50,715 nucleotides of DNA from Odoribacteraceae bacterium (GCA_031276355.1 JAISNC010000009.1:1-50715), one strand, 5' to 3'; shown: positions 7,494 through 15,922, counted from the stretch's first letter. Notes: generated by a model from the letters alone, not told the origin. Program-made: numbers and translations.

Positions 7494-8386
7494 CAGGAGA
7501 ACGTTTTTTCAATCCGGTAGAGCACCACGCGGGAGACCAGGTTAAACAGCAACACGACGATGAAGAGTATCAACGCCGCGAACATCAACGCCGCCTCGTA
7601 GAGCGGCAGCGAGAGCATCTCCCCGTAGTTGTTCGCGATCAACGCGGGGATGGGGTAGCACGCGTCGAAGAGCGATCCCGGTATCTCGGGCAGGTTGCCG
7701 CACACCATGAGCACGGCGATCGTCTCGCCCAGCGCCCGCGACACGGCCAGCACCACGGCGGCCACGAGCCCCGGGAGCACGGCCCGCACGACCACCGCCT
7801 TGGTGGTCTGCCACCGGGTGGCTCCCAGCGAGATGGACGCTTCCCGTAGCTCTTCGGGCACGGACGTGATCAGCTCGATGAACAGGCTCACCAGCAGCGG
7901 GAGGATCATCACGCCGAGCACGATCCCGCCGGCCAGCATCGTGTAACCGGTAGAGAAATCGACGAACCGCGGGGCCAGCCACCCCGATATGAAGGGGACG
8001 ATCAGCAACGTCCCCCACACCCCGTAGATGACCGAGGGGAGGCCCGCCAGGATGTCTAACGCCGGGAAGACGTACTTGCGCACGACCGGCCGCGCGTACT
8101 CCGTGAGGTAGATGGCCGTGAGCAGCGACACCGGTACCGCCATCACCACGGCGATGACGGTCACCCAGATGGTGCCCATGATAAACGGTAGAAAACCGAA
8201 CTCCCCCCTCATCGGCTTCCAGCTACTCGAGAAGAGGAGTTCGCCCAGCGAGTGTTCCTCGAAGACGGGCGCGGATTTCAGGAAAAGCCCGATGCCCATG
8301 ATCACGACCAGCAACATGGAGGACAATGTCAGGAAAAACATGATCCCCCCCGCCGTTTTATCCTTCAGTACGCGGATCGTCATCAT
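7493..8386 (-). CDS. PstC-like ABC transporter permease
   Basis: This 297-residue permease has about six membrane segments. It carries the PstC-type stretches IYLTEYARP, LPSVIYGVWG and the EAA-like loop LREASISLGATRWQTTKAVV, then LPGLVAAVVLAVSRALGET. It lies 15 bases after the substrate-binding protein gene and overlaps pstA by one base. It would pair with the PstA-like subunit in the inner membrane. Length and order (S, C, A, B) are those of a standard Pst importer, but phoU, the usual last gene, is missing. Confidence 0.85.
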   Translation of the reverse strand: MMTIRVLKDKTAGGIMFFLTLSSMLLVVIMGIGLFLKSAPVFEEHSLGELLFSSSWKPMRGEFGFLPFIMGTIWVTVIAVVMAVPVSLLTAIYLTEYARPVVRKYVFPALDILAGLPSVIYGVWGTLLIVPFISGWLAPRFVDFSTGYTMLAGGIVLGVMILPLLVSLFIELITSVPEELREASISLGATRWQTTKAVVVRAVLPGLVAAVVLAVSRALGETIAVLMVCGNLPEIPGSLFDACYPIPALIANNYGEMLSLPLYEAALMFAALILFIVVLLFNLVSRVVLYRIEKTFS

Positions 8387-8401
8387 CTCCGGCCGCTGTT
8401 T

Positions 8402-9358
8402 TTATTCGGGGAGCAGGGCCAACCCTTTTTGTAATTTCTCGGCGGAGAGGCTGATATAGCCCGCCGGCACGTTAAACTCCTGGCCCTTGGTGAGGATGAA
8501 TTTCAGGAACGCGATCACTTCCGCCTTTTCCGGTATCCCGTTCGTGACCAAGTAGAGGTCGCGGGCCGGGGGGGAGGGGTAGCGATCCTCGGCGATGGCC
8601 TGGATGATCGCGTCCTTCGTGTCGTAGAAAAGCTCCTCGGGGTCGAGTTGCCCGTTGTTGTTCACGTCAACGGGCAGCACGAGCAGGCCGGGGTTGGGGG
8701 CGCGCGTCCCCTCGTCGTAGGCGTAGGAGAGGTTATTCAGCCCGATCCCGAGCGGGTCTTTTTGCACGGCGGTCGCCAGGCCGGGGTCGCCGAAGACGGC
8801 CGTGCCGCCGAGGTCTTCCTGTTTCTTGTCTAACCACAACGCCCACGTCTCCGCGGCGCCGCAGGCGTCCGAGCGGGTGTACACGTGCACGGCCTCGGCG
8901 CGCGCCGTGCCGGTGACGTCCCCCCACGTCTTGTACTCGCCCGTGATCCACAACTTGATCGCGGCGTCGCGCGTCAATCCCGTTTTCATGAGATCGGCCA
9001 GGGCCGGGTTATTCGCGTTGATCGTGGGCACGACGGCATCCTTGGCGACCGCGATCCCGACGGCCCCCTTGGCCACCTCCTGCGGGTACACCTCCCGGGA
9101 CACCATCCCCAGGTCGACGACCTTCGCCAGCACGTCCGTCATCCCCTTCCCGGCGCCACCGGCGGAGATGTCGATCCGCACGCCCGGGTGCAATTGTTTG
9201 AACTCGTCCGCCCACTTGACGGCCAAGGGATACAGCGCGAACGCGCCGGAGATGGAGATCTCGCCTTTCAACCCCTCCCCTTTCTTCGCCGCGCGCGGCT
9301 TGCAGGAGGAGAGCACGATGGCCGTGCACGCTAACAGGATAATGAAAGTCTTGTTCAT
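8402..9358 (-). CDS. PstS-like periplasmic substrate-binding lipoprotein
   Basis: This is a 318-residue binding protein with signal and lipobox LSSC (Cys19). The opening SISGAFALYPLAVKWADEF and the anion-loop stretch SAGGAGKGM (about 66-73), followed by VVDLGMVSRE, are typical of the PstS superfamily. The segment that usually reads RSDxSGT is RSDACGAAET (162-171), with Cys in place of the Ser that normally contacts phosphate. A perfect EF-hand-like loop, DVNNNGQLDPEE (231-242), suggests a bound calcium ion. It lies between an outer-membrane porin and the permeases. I infer an oxyanion substrate, with sulfate favoured because cysD and cysN follow. Phosphate, molybdate or tungstate are alternatives. 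Confidence 0.8.
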   Translation of the reverse strand: MNKTFIILLACTAIVLSSCKPRAAKKGEGLKGEISISGAFALYPLAVKWADEFKQLHPGVRIDISAGGAGKGMTDVLAKVVDLGMVSREVYPQEVAKGAVGIAVAKDAVVPTINANNPALADLMKTGLTRDAAIKLWITGEYKTWGDVTGTARAEAVHVYTRSDACGAAETWALWLDKKQEDLGGTAVFGDPGLATAVQKDPLGIGLNNLSYAYDEGTRAPNPGLLVLPVDVNNNGQLDPEELFYDTKDAIIQAIAEDRYPSPPARDLYLVTNGIPEKAEVIAFLKFILTKGQEFNVPAGYISLSAEKLQKGLALLPE

Positions 9359-9400
9359 GGAGTAGTGTTTTAATAAGTGATGAATGAATAGGTTTTCGTT

Positions 9401-9432
9401 AACGGGGTACCTCGCGACGAGGTGCCCCGTTT
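9401..9432. terminator. Strong intercistronic hairpin between porin and PstS-like gene
   Basis: AACGGGG-ACCTCG pairs with CGAGGT-CCCCGTT across a 3-base loop, with one mismatch, giving about 13 base pairs. On the minus (operon) strand no T-run follows, so it is more likely a partial terminator or an mRNA stabiliser that sets the porin to binding-protein ratio than a full stop. Confidence 0.6.
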
Positions 9433-9442
9433 ATGACACGCG

Positions 9443-10522
9443 TTAGAAGGATACCAGCACTTGCGCCGTCAGGCCGTGTTTCTTGGTCGTCTCGTTGTTG
9501 ATGCTCGTGAAGCTGTAATTCGCCATGAGCAGGAGGTTCTTCGAGGGAATATACCGGATGCCCGCCAGGTACTTGGAGTTCGTCACCTCGGCGGTGCTGT
9601 TGGCGATATCTTTCTGGAAGAAGTCGTACTTCGCGAGGAGTTGTAGGGCGGGGGTGATGAAGAATCCCGCGACGGCGTAGTACCCGTCGCTGTATATATC
9701 GTCGGTTTGCCCGTTACCCGTGGATACCCCCGTGTTCCCGTGTATGAACTCGCTTCGCACGAGCCACCGTGTCGTCTCGAACTTGACACCGAGGCCACCC
9801 CGCTGCCGGGCGTGGTGTTCTCCCTGTAGCGGGAGGGAGCCGAGGTAATAGGAACCGGCAAGGGTCAACTGCTTGATCGGGTTCACCGTGATGATGCCGG
9901 AGAAGTCCTTCACGTTGTTGTCATCGGTGGTATTGATCCCGGCCCCGTTGAAGATTCCCGCGTGATAGTTCAGCACTTTGTACCCGCCGGGCCGGGCGAA
10001 GAATCCCCCCTTGACGGAGATACCGATGTCCCGCCCGTTGGCCTTGATGCCGGACACCTCGTCCTCGTAGTTGCAGAGTGCCTTGATGACCAGCGAGTTG
10101 TCAATGGTCTCGAGGGTCGTCGGCCCGTAGGGGTTCTCCAGCGAGAAGGGGATCTTGAATTGCCCGGCCTGCACGGTGAGGGCCGGGGCCGCTTTCCACG
10201 TGATGTAGGCGTCGAGCACCTTGGGCGAGCTGGCGAACTCCAGTTGCAGGCGATAGTCGAGGACGCTAACGTTGCCCTTGAAGTCTAACCGGGCGCGGCG
10301 CACGTCAAAACGGTTGAACTCTTGTTGTTTGTAGGGATTGTCATCTTCCTTAAGCTCGTATTGGTAACGTAAATTAATAAGTCCCGATATCTCCGGCAGG
10401 CGAGAGAGGACTTTCTCCAGTTTCCCCACCCGTGTTTCGATGTTGTCTTGAGCCGTCGCGGGAATCGTGGTCATGAAAAGGAAGCAGCCAAGGAGGCTCG
10501 TGAGAATACGTGTTGTTTTCAT
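9443..10522 (-). CDS. Outer-membrane anion porin, Porin_O_P (OprO/OprP) family
   Basis: This 359-residue protein has a signal peptide ending at ATAQ. A short predicted coiled coil (IETRVGKLEKVLSRLPE) is followed by a beta-barrel beginning ISGLINLRYQYEL. The stretch FDVRRARLDFKGNVS and the segment QAGQFKIPFSLENPYGPTTLE are typical of phosphate-selective porins O and P, whose relatives in Bacteroidetes serve various anions. The C-terminal strand ends LTAQVLVSF, with the expected aromatic residue. It is the first gene of the porin-pst-cys operon and would admit the anion through the outer membrane. A -7 box TACTTTCG and a pair of palindromic repeats lie upstream. Confidence 0.85.
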   Translation of the reverse strand: MKTTRILTSLLGCFLFMTTIPATAQDNIETRVGKLEKVLSRLPEISGLINLRYQYELKEDDNPYKQQEFNRFDVRRARLDFKGNVSVLDYRLQLEFASSPKVLDAYITWKAAPALTVQAGQFKIPFSLENPYGPTTLETIDNSLVIKALCNYEDEVSGIKANGRDIGISVKGGFFARPGGYKVLNYHAGIFNGAGINTTDDNNVKDFSGIITVNPIKQLTLAGSYYLGSLPLQGEHHARQRGGLGVKFETTRWLVRSEFIHGNTGVSTGNGQTDDIYSDGYYAVAGFFITPALQLLAKYDFFQKDIANSTAEVTNSKYLAGIRYIPSKNLLLMANYSFTSINNETTKKHGLTAQVLVSF

Positions 10523-10561
10523 GGATTCTAATAATTTATGTGATTTTATTTTTTCGCACGG

Positions 10562-10569
10562 CGAAAGTA
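10562..10569 (-). promoter_or_regulatory. Candidate -7 box TACTTTCG of the porin-pst-cys operon
   Basis: Minus-strand TACTTTCG lies 39 bases before the porin ATG and matches the TAnnTTCG variant seen elsewhere in the window. It would give a leader of roughly 30 bases for the sulfur operon. Confidence 0.4.
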
Positions 10570-10615
10570 CGGAATAAAATCAAAAAAACGCTCGCCCGGC
10601 TCCTCCTAATTCCGG

Positions 10616-10656
10616 TTTTTACGTATATATACCACGTGTTTTTTACGTATATATAC
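10616..10656. promoter_or_regulatory. Paired palindromic direct repeats upstream of the porin operon
   Basis: The 17-base sequence TTTTTACGTATATATAC occurs twice, at 10616-10632 and 10640-10656, a 24-base period. Each copy contains the perfect palindrome GTATATATAC, and CACGTG (10633-10638) lies between them. The block is about 50 bases upstream of the candidate -7 box, a position suited to an activator or repressor that controls the anion-uptake operon. Confidence 0.5.
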
Positions 10657-10910
10657 TTAATCGCGCCGTCGAGGTGTTTCCTCCTCGAAAGCCTCGGCCC
10701 GGCCTCGTCTCGGCTTCTGTTCGGGGTGTTCGAGCGCCCCCGGTTCAGGGGTACTGGAGGCTCTCTCGAGAGTGATCGCGCCCGGGCATCCCGGCAGGTG
10801 CTGCCTTTCAGGCAGGGAGAGGAGGGGCGCGGGCCTCCCCGGGTCAGCGACCCGGGGTTATGAAAGTACCGTTCCTGTCGGGACGTCCCCCGCCCGAGAA
10901 TCCCGGGAGC

Positions 10911-11003
10911 GGGCTCAAGCCAGCAAGTTACGGGCTCGAGCCCGCCGGTCACGGGCTCAAGCCAGCCGGTCACGGGCTCGAGCCCGCGACCCGCGGGCTC
11001 AAA
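10911..11003. repeat. 21-bp palindromic tandem repeat array
   Basis: Four full 21-base units start at 10911, 10932, 10953 and 10974, and a partial one starts at 10995. Units begin GGGCTC and alternate between GGGCTCAAGCCAGC and the palindromic GGGCTCGAGCCCGC. The array lies after the stop of the thioredoxin gene and upstream of the porin operon. As RNA each unit can form a hairpin. The rest of 10657-11041 is GC-rich and has no recognisable gene. Confidence 0.8.
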
Positions 11004-11041
11004 TACCTTGCCTTGCTACCGGGGCGGGGGAAGGGGGGGCG

Positions 11042-12169
11042 TTACAGCCTGGCCGCCTTGCGTATATACTCCTGCACGCGGTCGGAGGAGAGGCGGATGA
11101 GTTCCTCCAGCTGGGTGGTCTCCCAGGAGGATCTCGTGTACGAGACGAGCGTGTAGAGGAACATGTCGCCTTCCCCGGGGGTGATGGCGGGGAAAAGGCG
11201 GTGGATCTCCGGCAGGAACGCCGCCACCGCGAGTTGCCCGTTCTTGAGGGCAAGGGCGCTGTCGTAGAGGGTGAGCACGTCCGCCTTGACGAGGGCGAGG
11301 GCATGGACGTGTTCGCGCGCGCGGGTGATCTCGTCGGCCGTGGCTCGCCGCTCGCCGCGGATGAGCCGGGTGTAGCGTTCGATGTATTTCTTTTTCACGA
11401 TCTCGTCGATCGCTTCCCGGCCGGCGGCGGCGCGGTAACGGTCGAGGTGGTCGAAGAGGTAGCGCGCGCGCGCCGACTCGAGGGGCGCGAGGTCGTCGAC
11501 GAGGAAGAGGCACTCGGGGCGGCACCGCTCCTCGTCGGTGAGGGCGTTCCAGCACGTGTCGGCGAGGGCGGCGATGTCCCGCGTGTAGGTGGCTTGCAAC
11601 GCCTTGAGGTACGCGGCGACGAGTTTCGTGTCTCTCCCGGTCGCGGGGAGAGCGCCACTCGTGTCGGGCGCGTGGAGGAGGTCGACGGGTTCGCGGTCGT
11701 TGATAAACGCGTTCATCTCCCCCGCGTCGAGGCGGCGCCGGAGGGGGCCGAGCGCCTTGTCGTCGTCGAAGCACTCCGCCACCTTGTCGAGGAAGGAGAG
11801 GTCGAGGATGCCGCCGGCGAAGATGTGGACAAGCTCGTTATCGCCGTTCAGGATGACGAAGGTGGGGTAGGCCTTGATCCCGAATCGTTTCCCGAGGGCC
11901 AGGCCGTCGGCGCTCTTCTCCATCTCGTACTTGACGCTGACGAACCGAGGGTTGAAGTAGTCGCCCGCCGCCTCGAGGGGGAAGAGATCGCGGTCCATGA
12001 GCTTGCAGGGGCCGCACCAGTTCGTGTAGCAGTCGATGAAGAGGTACTTGTTTTCTTGTTTCGCTTTTGCGAGGGCGGCGTCGAGGGAGAGCTCTTCAAA
12101 GCGGACTCCCTGGGCCGTCGCGCCGGGAGACGCGAGGGCGAGGAGGAGGAGGAACAGGAGGTGTTTCAT
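11042..12169 (-). CDS. Exported thioredoxin-fold protein of the SusCD locus
   Basis: This 375-residue protein has a signal peptide ending near ATAQ. A thioredoxin domain with active site WCGPCK at residues 51-56 follows, preceded by NKYLFIDCYTN and followed by GIKAYPTFVILNGDNE with the cis-proline typical of the fold. The C-terminal two thirds (about 150-375) is alpha-helical, and I do not recognise it. It is the last gene of the sigma-FecR-SusCD cluster, 9 bases after the PKD-like gene. It probably works in the periplasm as a disulfide reductase or chaperone for the locus or its substrate. Confidence 0.8.
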   Translation of the reverse strand: MKHLLFLLLLALASPGATAQGVRFEELSLDAALAKAKQENKYLFIDCYTNWCGPCKLMDRDLFPLEAAGDYFNPRFVSVKYEMEKSADGLALGKRFGIKAYPTFVILNGDNELVHIFAGGILDLSFLDKVAECFDDDKALGPLRRRLDAGEMNAFINDREPVDLLHAPDTSGALPATGRDTKLVAAYLKALQATYTRDIAALADTCWNALTDEERCRPECLFLVDDLAPLESARARYLFDHLDRYRAAAGREAIDEIVKKKYIERYTRLIRGERRATADEITRAREHVHALALVKADVLTLYDSALALKNGQLAVAAFLPEIHRLFPAITPGEGDMFLYTLVSYTRSSWETTQLEELIRLSSDRVQEYIRKAARL

Positions 12170-12178
12170 GGATCTATT

Positions 12179-13705
12179 TTAATAAGTGAGTTTCGTGTCG
12201 GGGTGGCGGTAGATCAGGTTGACCGGGGTACCGGTGCCGGAGTAGGTGGCGGCGGGGGTGGCCTGGATGTCGGGCGTGGATCCCACCATGTCGTGCGTGT
12301 AGAGTTTCCAGTTGCCGTTTTTCTCGGCGAGGATGCTGAAAATGTTGACCTGGTAATAGTAGTCGTACGCGTGGTGGATGTAGACGACGCGCTCGTCGGC
12401 GGGGAGGGTGACGGCGTCGCGGCGCTCGATCTGGTTGGCGAGGTTGTAGTAGTGTACGCGGTTGTCGCCGGTGGAGTAGTAGATGACGGGGTGGCCGGCG
12501 GAGATGGTGCTAACGTTCCCGCCGCCGTGACAGGTGAACACCTTACCGTCGCCGATGCCGATGCCGGGGTTGATGAGGTACTCGGTCTCGAAGACGAAAA
12601 GGTTGCTCTGTATGTAGTGGGGCCAAAGGGTGAAGACTCTTACCGCGTCGTCGCCCTTGTCGCGGATGATGGCGTAGGCGTTCGTCGAGGAGATGTCGTA
12701 GAAGTGGCGGGAGCCGAGCCAAAGGAGTTCCTGGTTGACGTAGTTGTGGCCGACGTAGGCGGGGTAGACGTCGGTGTAGGGGGTGTTGTGGGCGGGGTAG
12801 TAGCCGAGGAAGGTGCCGGCGTTCTCGTCGAAGACGCAGCAACCGCTGCTACCGATAGCGGCCTGGGCGGCGTAGCGATAGTCGCCGGAGGGGAAGTGAT
12901 AGCCGAACTGGCCGACGGTGTAGCCGTTGTTGTGGATGAAGTGGAGGGCGTTGTCGTTCATCAGCATGAAGCCGCCGCCGGTGGCCCACACGCCCTGCGG
13001 CCGCTTGACGGCGGGCACCTCGAGGAAAGCCTCGTCCCAGCTCTTGAGGAGGTTCATGTTATCGCCGTGGTATACGCGCATGTCCTGGTCGGTGCAGAAG
13101 AGGAAGGCGGGCTGGGCGAGGAGGCGGGTGGTGACGCCGGCCGCGTCGGTGGTCTCGTAGTAATACTTGTTGGAGACGTAGGCGGAGCGGACGGCGGTGC
13201 CGGGGAGGTCGTCGCCGTTGACCTGTTTGAGGAGGTTGGGGTGGAGGGTGCCGTTACGGTCGATGAAGTCGACGTCGCCGCGGCCGTTCTCGCTCTTGTT
13301 GACGTAGTATCCCTTCCCGAAGATGCTGGAGACGCTGAGCTGGGTGCGCTGGTAGACGGAGGTGCCGTGCCGCTTGTCGGTGGCCTTGAAGATGAGGGTG
13401 TAGGTGCCGGAGGGGATGGTGACGGTGTAGTCGAGTTTCCGGGCGCGGCCGATCGTGTCGTAGGGGATGGCGGTGTGGTTGATGGGGTAAGCGTACCACG
13501 CGTACTCGAAGTGGTCGCCGTCCTCTTTCATCTCGGGGTCTATGACGAGTTGCTCGAGGGAGATGGCCTCGTAGCTGGCTTCCAGCCCGGAGAGGATGAC
13601 GGGGGCGACGGCGTCGGGGGCCTCGTAGGTGTAATTACCGGTGTCCTCGACGCAAGAAGAGGCGAGGAGGAGTGCCGCGAGGGCAAGTGTATATCGTGTT
13701 TTCAT
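12179..13705 (-). CDS. PKD-like family lipoprotein
   Basis: This is a 508-residue lipoprotein with signal and lipobox ASSC (about residue 17), then VEDTGNYTYEAPD. The N-terminal third resembles the PKD-like beta-sandwich domain common in proteins encoded beside SusCD pairs, with strands such as FEYAWYAYP. The remainder has many aromatic and Gly-rich strands and repeated HxxxYYY-type patches, which suggests a beta-propeller-like or carbohydrate- or peptide-binding region. It is probably surface exposed, acting as an accessory substrate binder with SusD and the DUF4843 protein. The ligand is unknown. It follows the DUF4843 gene with a 12-base gap. Confidence 0.75.
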   Translation of the reverse strand: MKTRYTLALAALLLASSCVEDTGNYTYEAPDAVAPVILSGLEASYEAISLEQLVIDPEMKEDGDHFEYAWYAYPINHTAIPYDTIGRARKLDYTVTIPSGTYTLIFKATDKRHGTSVYQRTQLSVSSIFGKGYYVNKSENGRGDVDFIDRNGTLHPNLLKQVNGDDLPGTAVRSAYVSNKYYYETTDAAGVTTRLLAQPAFLFCTDQDMRVYHGDNMNLLKSWDEAFLEVPAVKRPQGVWATGGGFMLMNDNALHFIHNNGYTVGQFGYHFPSGDYRYAAQAAIGSSGCCVFDENAGTFLGYYPAHNTPYTDVYPAYVGHNYVNQELLWLGSRHFYDISSTNAYAIIRDKGDDAVRVFTLWPHYIQSNLFVFETEYLINPGIGIGDGKVFTCHGGGNVSTISAGHPVIYYSTGDNRVHYYNLANQIERRDAVTLPADERVVYIHHAYDYYYQVNIFSILAEKNGNWKLYTHDMVGSTPDIQATPAATYSGTGTPVNLIYRHPDTKLTY

Positions 13706-13717
13706 GGTATGGGTGAA

Positions 13718-14452
13718 TTAAGGGAACGTGACTCGGGTGATGTTGTCGGCCTCGTAGAGGGGGCCGTGCTCGGCCTCGTATGCGGCCAGTTTTTCCCTGG
13801 CCTTGAGGTTGAGGAAGACGCGCATGTCGGCGTTGGCGAGGGATTCGTCGAAGGCGGTGTAGCCGACGTGCTCGATCAGGAAGCGCATCTTCTCTTGGCC
13901 CCAGGGGCCGAAGGCCGTGTCGTAATAGCGATCCCACGCGGCGGGCTTTTCGGCGGTGGCGGTGATGGAGATGACGAAGGAGGCGCGGTCCTTGATCCCC
14001 TCGACGAAGTGATCGTCCGGCACGATGCCGAGCGCGAGGCGGAAGGCGGCGGTGTCCATCTCCGGGGTGCGGAGGAGGATGACGGGGACGACGGCGGAGG
14101 TGGCGCTGGCGGGCAGGACGAGGGCCGGGGCGACGCGCGGGTCGTCGAGGCCGACGTAGTGCGTGCCGGCGCGGGCCGCGTTCGTCTCCCCCGCGTTCAG
14201 TTGCACGAGGGAGATGGGGCGGGCCTCGCCGGCCGGTATGCCGGTGAGGCGGATGTCGAGCCAGAGGGTGTCCTCGACGGCGGACGGGGCGGCGAAGAAG
14301 AAGGAGTAACTCGTGCTGTCGACCTGGGATCCCCCGCGGTAGAAGTAGAGGGAAGCGGGTGACTCGTAGCGATTCACGACGGTGTTCTCGCAGGCGGCGC
14401 CCGCGAGGAGCGCGGCGAGGAGGAGGGTGTTTAGAGTGGTATTTCGTGTCAT
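13718..14452 (-). CDS. DUF4843-type lipoprotein
   Basis: This 244-residue lipoprotein has a signal ending AGAAC and then ENTVVNRYESPASLYFYRG. The order SusC, SusD, DUF4843, PKD-like is a recurrent Bacteroidetes arrangement, and the sequence (a beta-rich region around LWLDIRLTGIPAGEARPISL, then a C-terminal segment with FLIEHVGYTAFDESLAN) fits DUF4843. It lies 12 bases after susD. It is probably surface-exposed and part of the uptake machine. Its molecular role is not established. Confidence 0.75.
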   Translation of the reverse strand: MTRNTTLNTLLLAALLAGAACENTVVNRYESPASLYFYRGGSQVDSTSYSFFFAAPSAVEDTLWLDIRLTGIPAGEARPISLVQLNAGETNAARAGTHYVGLDDPRVAPALVLPASATSAVVPVILLRTPEMDTAAFRLALGIVPDDHFVEGIKDRASFVISITATAEKPAAWDRYYDTAFGPWGQEKMRFLIEHVGYTAFDESLANADMRVFLNLKAREKLAAYEAEHGPLYEADNITRVTFP

Positions 14453-14464
14453 GGTGCTGTTTTT

Positions 14465-15922
14465 TTATTCAAACAAAGATTGTGACTGGGGGATGGGCAG
14501 GCGGTAGGCGGCCGTGGTGATCTCCTTGACGACGGGCCACGTGAGGGTGGTGTAGCCGTGGCGCTTGTAGAAGAAGATCATCTGGCCCTCGCCGTAGAAC
14601 TCCTTGCGGTACTCCTTCTCGAGGCGGGCGCGGATGGCTTCGGGGCTGTCGAGCGTGCCGTCGAGGGACGCGTCAAGGGAGCGGGCGACGCGGTAGTCGC
14701 GGAAGAGGTCGGTGTGCCCGGCCTCGATGGCGATGAAGTACATCTCGGCGAGGCGGATGAGGGGGATGTCCTCGACGGCGGTCTTCTCCGTGTCGTTGAA
14801 TTTCTTGAAGTAGACGAACTCCCCGTAGAGGGGGATGGTCGTCACTTCCCACAGGCGGTTGTTCCGGAAGCGGATGTCGGACGCGTGGAGGGTCTTCTCG
14901 TAGGCGTTCTCGAGGGCTGCGATGTCTCGCGTGTAGGCGGTGGCGTGGGTGAAAAAGACGGGGGTCAGGGTCTCGGTGGCGAGGGAGTTCGCGACGGCAA
15001 AGATGTGCTCGGTGGGGAAGGTGAGGTGTCCCGCGGCGGCGGCGGTCTCGTTGCCGAGGGTGAACTGCACGGTGCCGTCGTCGCCCGTGGCGGCGATGAC
15101 CTCGAGGGCGCGCGCGGCGGCCCGCTCCATGTCGCCGAGCCACGCGTGGTAGCGCGCCTTGGTGGCCTTCACGGCGAAGTAGTTGAAGCGTACCTGCCGG
15201 TAGTAGTGGAAGTCGTCGGCGGGGTGCGGCAGGTTCTCGTTGATGCCGGCGAGGGTGCCGATGGAGTTAAGGACGGCGTTCGAGTAGTGGCGGATGGGGT
15301 CGTCGGCGAGGAGGCTCTCGGCCTCGTCGAGGTCCTCGAGGATTTTGTCGAACACTTCCCTGTAGGTGAGCGTGCGGAGCGCTTGCGGGCTTTTCGTGAC
15401 CTCCCGCGTGTAGGGGATGGCTTTCTCCTCCATCGCGATCTCCCCGGGCGCGGCACCCCAGAGGCGGAGGATCTCGAGGTGCAGGAAGGCGCGCAGCCCC
15501 TTGGCCTCGCCCTTGATCAGGGCGTAGTTGCCGTTCGTGAAGAGCTCCTCGCGCGCGTCGATCTCGAGAAGGAGGGCGTTGAGGTTGACGATGGTCTGGT
15601 AGTATTGCAGCCAGATCACCTCGAGGAGCGTTTGGCTCGCGGTCTGCGTGAAGTCGAAGTTGGCGAGGTGGGCGTGGAGCGTGTTCGCGGTGGTTGTCCA
15701 GTGTTGCGCCATGAACTCCGGGAGCCGCGCGCTGGTGTTGAGACCGTAGAGGGAGGGGGTGGCCACGCGGATGTAGGCACCGGTGAGGAGATCCATGAAT
15801 CCCTGCTCGGTGGTGAAGAGGGCTTGCTCCCGGATTTCCAGTTCGGGGTCAATGTCCAGCCAGTCGTTGCACGAGGGGAACAAGAGGGTGGCGGCGAGTA
15901 TGATGATGTAAATCTTTTTCAT
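14465..15922 (-). CDS. SusD/RagB-family nutrient-binding outer-membrane lipoprotein
   Basis: This 485-residue protein has a lipoprotein signal (LLFPSC, then NDWLDIDPE). The opening LDIDPELEIREQALFTTEQGF is typical of SusD proteins, as are the tetratricopeptide-like helices in the first half (GEAKGLRAFLHLEILRLWG) and the C-terminal region with RLAEMYFIAIEAG and EYRKEFYGEGQMIFFYKR. SusD lids the SusC channel and binds the substrate. It starts 18 bases after the susC stop. The neighbouring accessory proteins do not include glycan-degrading enzymes, so a peptide, metal-complex or cofactor substrate is as likely as a glycan. Confidence 0.92.
   Translation of the reverse strand: MKKIYIIILAATLLFPSCNDWLDIDPELEIREQALFTTEQGFMDLLTGAYIRVATPSLYGLNTSARLPEFMAQHWTTTANTLHAHLANFDFTQTASQTLLEVIWLQYYQTIVNLNALLLEIDAREELFTNGNYALIKGEAKGLRAFLHLEILRLWGAAPGEIAMEEKAIPYTREVTKSPQALRTLTYREVFDKILEDLDEAESLLADDPIRHYSNAVLNSIGTLAGINENLPHPADDFHYYRQVRFNYFAVKATKARYHAWLGDMERAAARALEVIAATGDDGTVQFTLGNETAAAAGHLTFPTEHIFAVANSLATETLTPVFFTHATAYTRDIAALENAYEKTLHASDIRFRNNRLWEVTTIPLYGEFVYFKKFNDTEKTAVEDIPLIRLAEMYFIAIEAGHTDLFRDYRVARSLDASLDGTLDSPEAIRARLEKEYRKEFYGEGQMIFFYKRHGYTTLTWPVVKEITTAAYRLPIPQSQSLFE

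Noticed and set aside
5770-10522. Ordinary phosphate (pst) operon
   Set aside because: Not excluded, but the lack of phoU, the direct continuation into cysDNH and deviations in the anion loop and ATPase signature make sulfate or another oxyanion more likely. I therefore gave no pst gene symbols.
10536-10973. Minus-strand frame with repeated LEPVTG-like units
   Set aside because: It is produced by the 21-bp repeat array and runs through the porin promoter region. It is not gene-like.
10772-14362. Open frame of almost 1200 codons on the plus strand
   Set aside because: It lies antisense to four well-supported minus-strand genes. The product is low-complexity Gly, Val, Glu and Asp, the usual shadow of GC-rich codons. 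No domain is recognisable.
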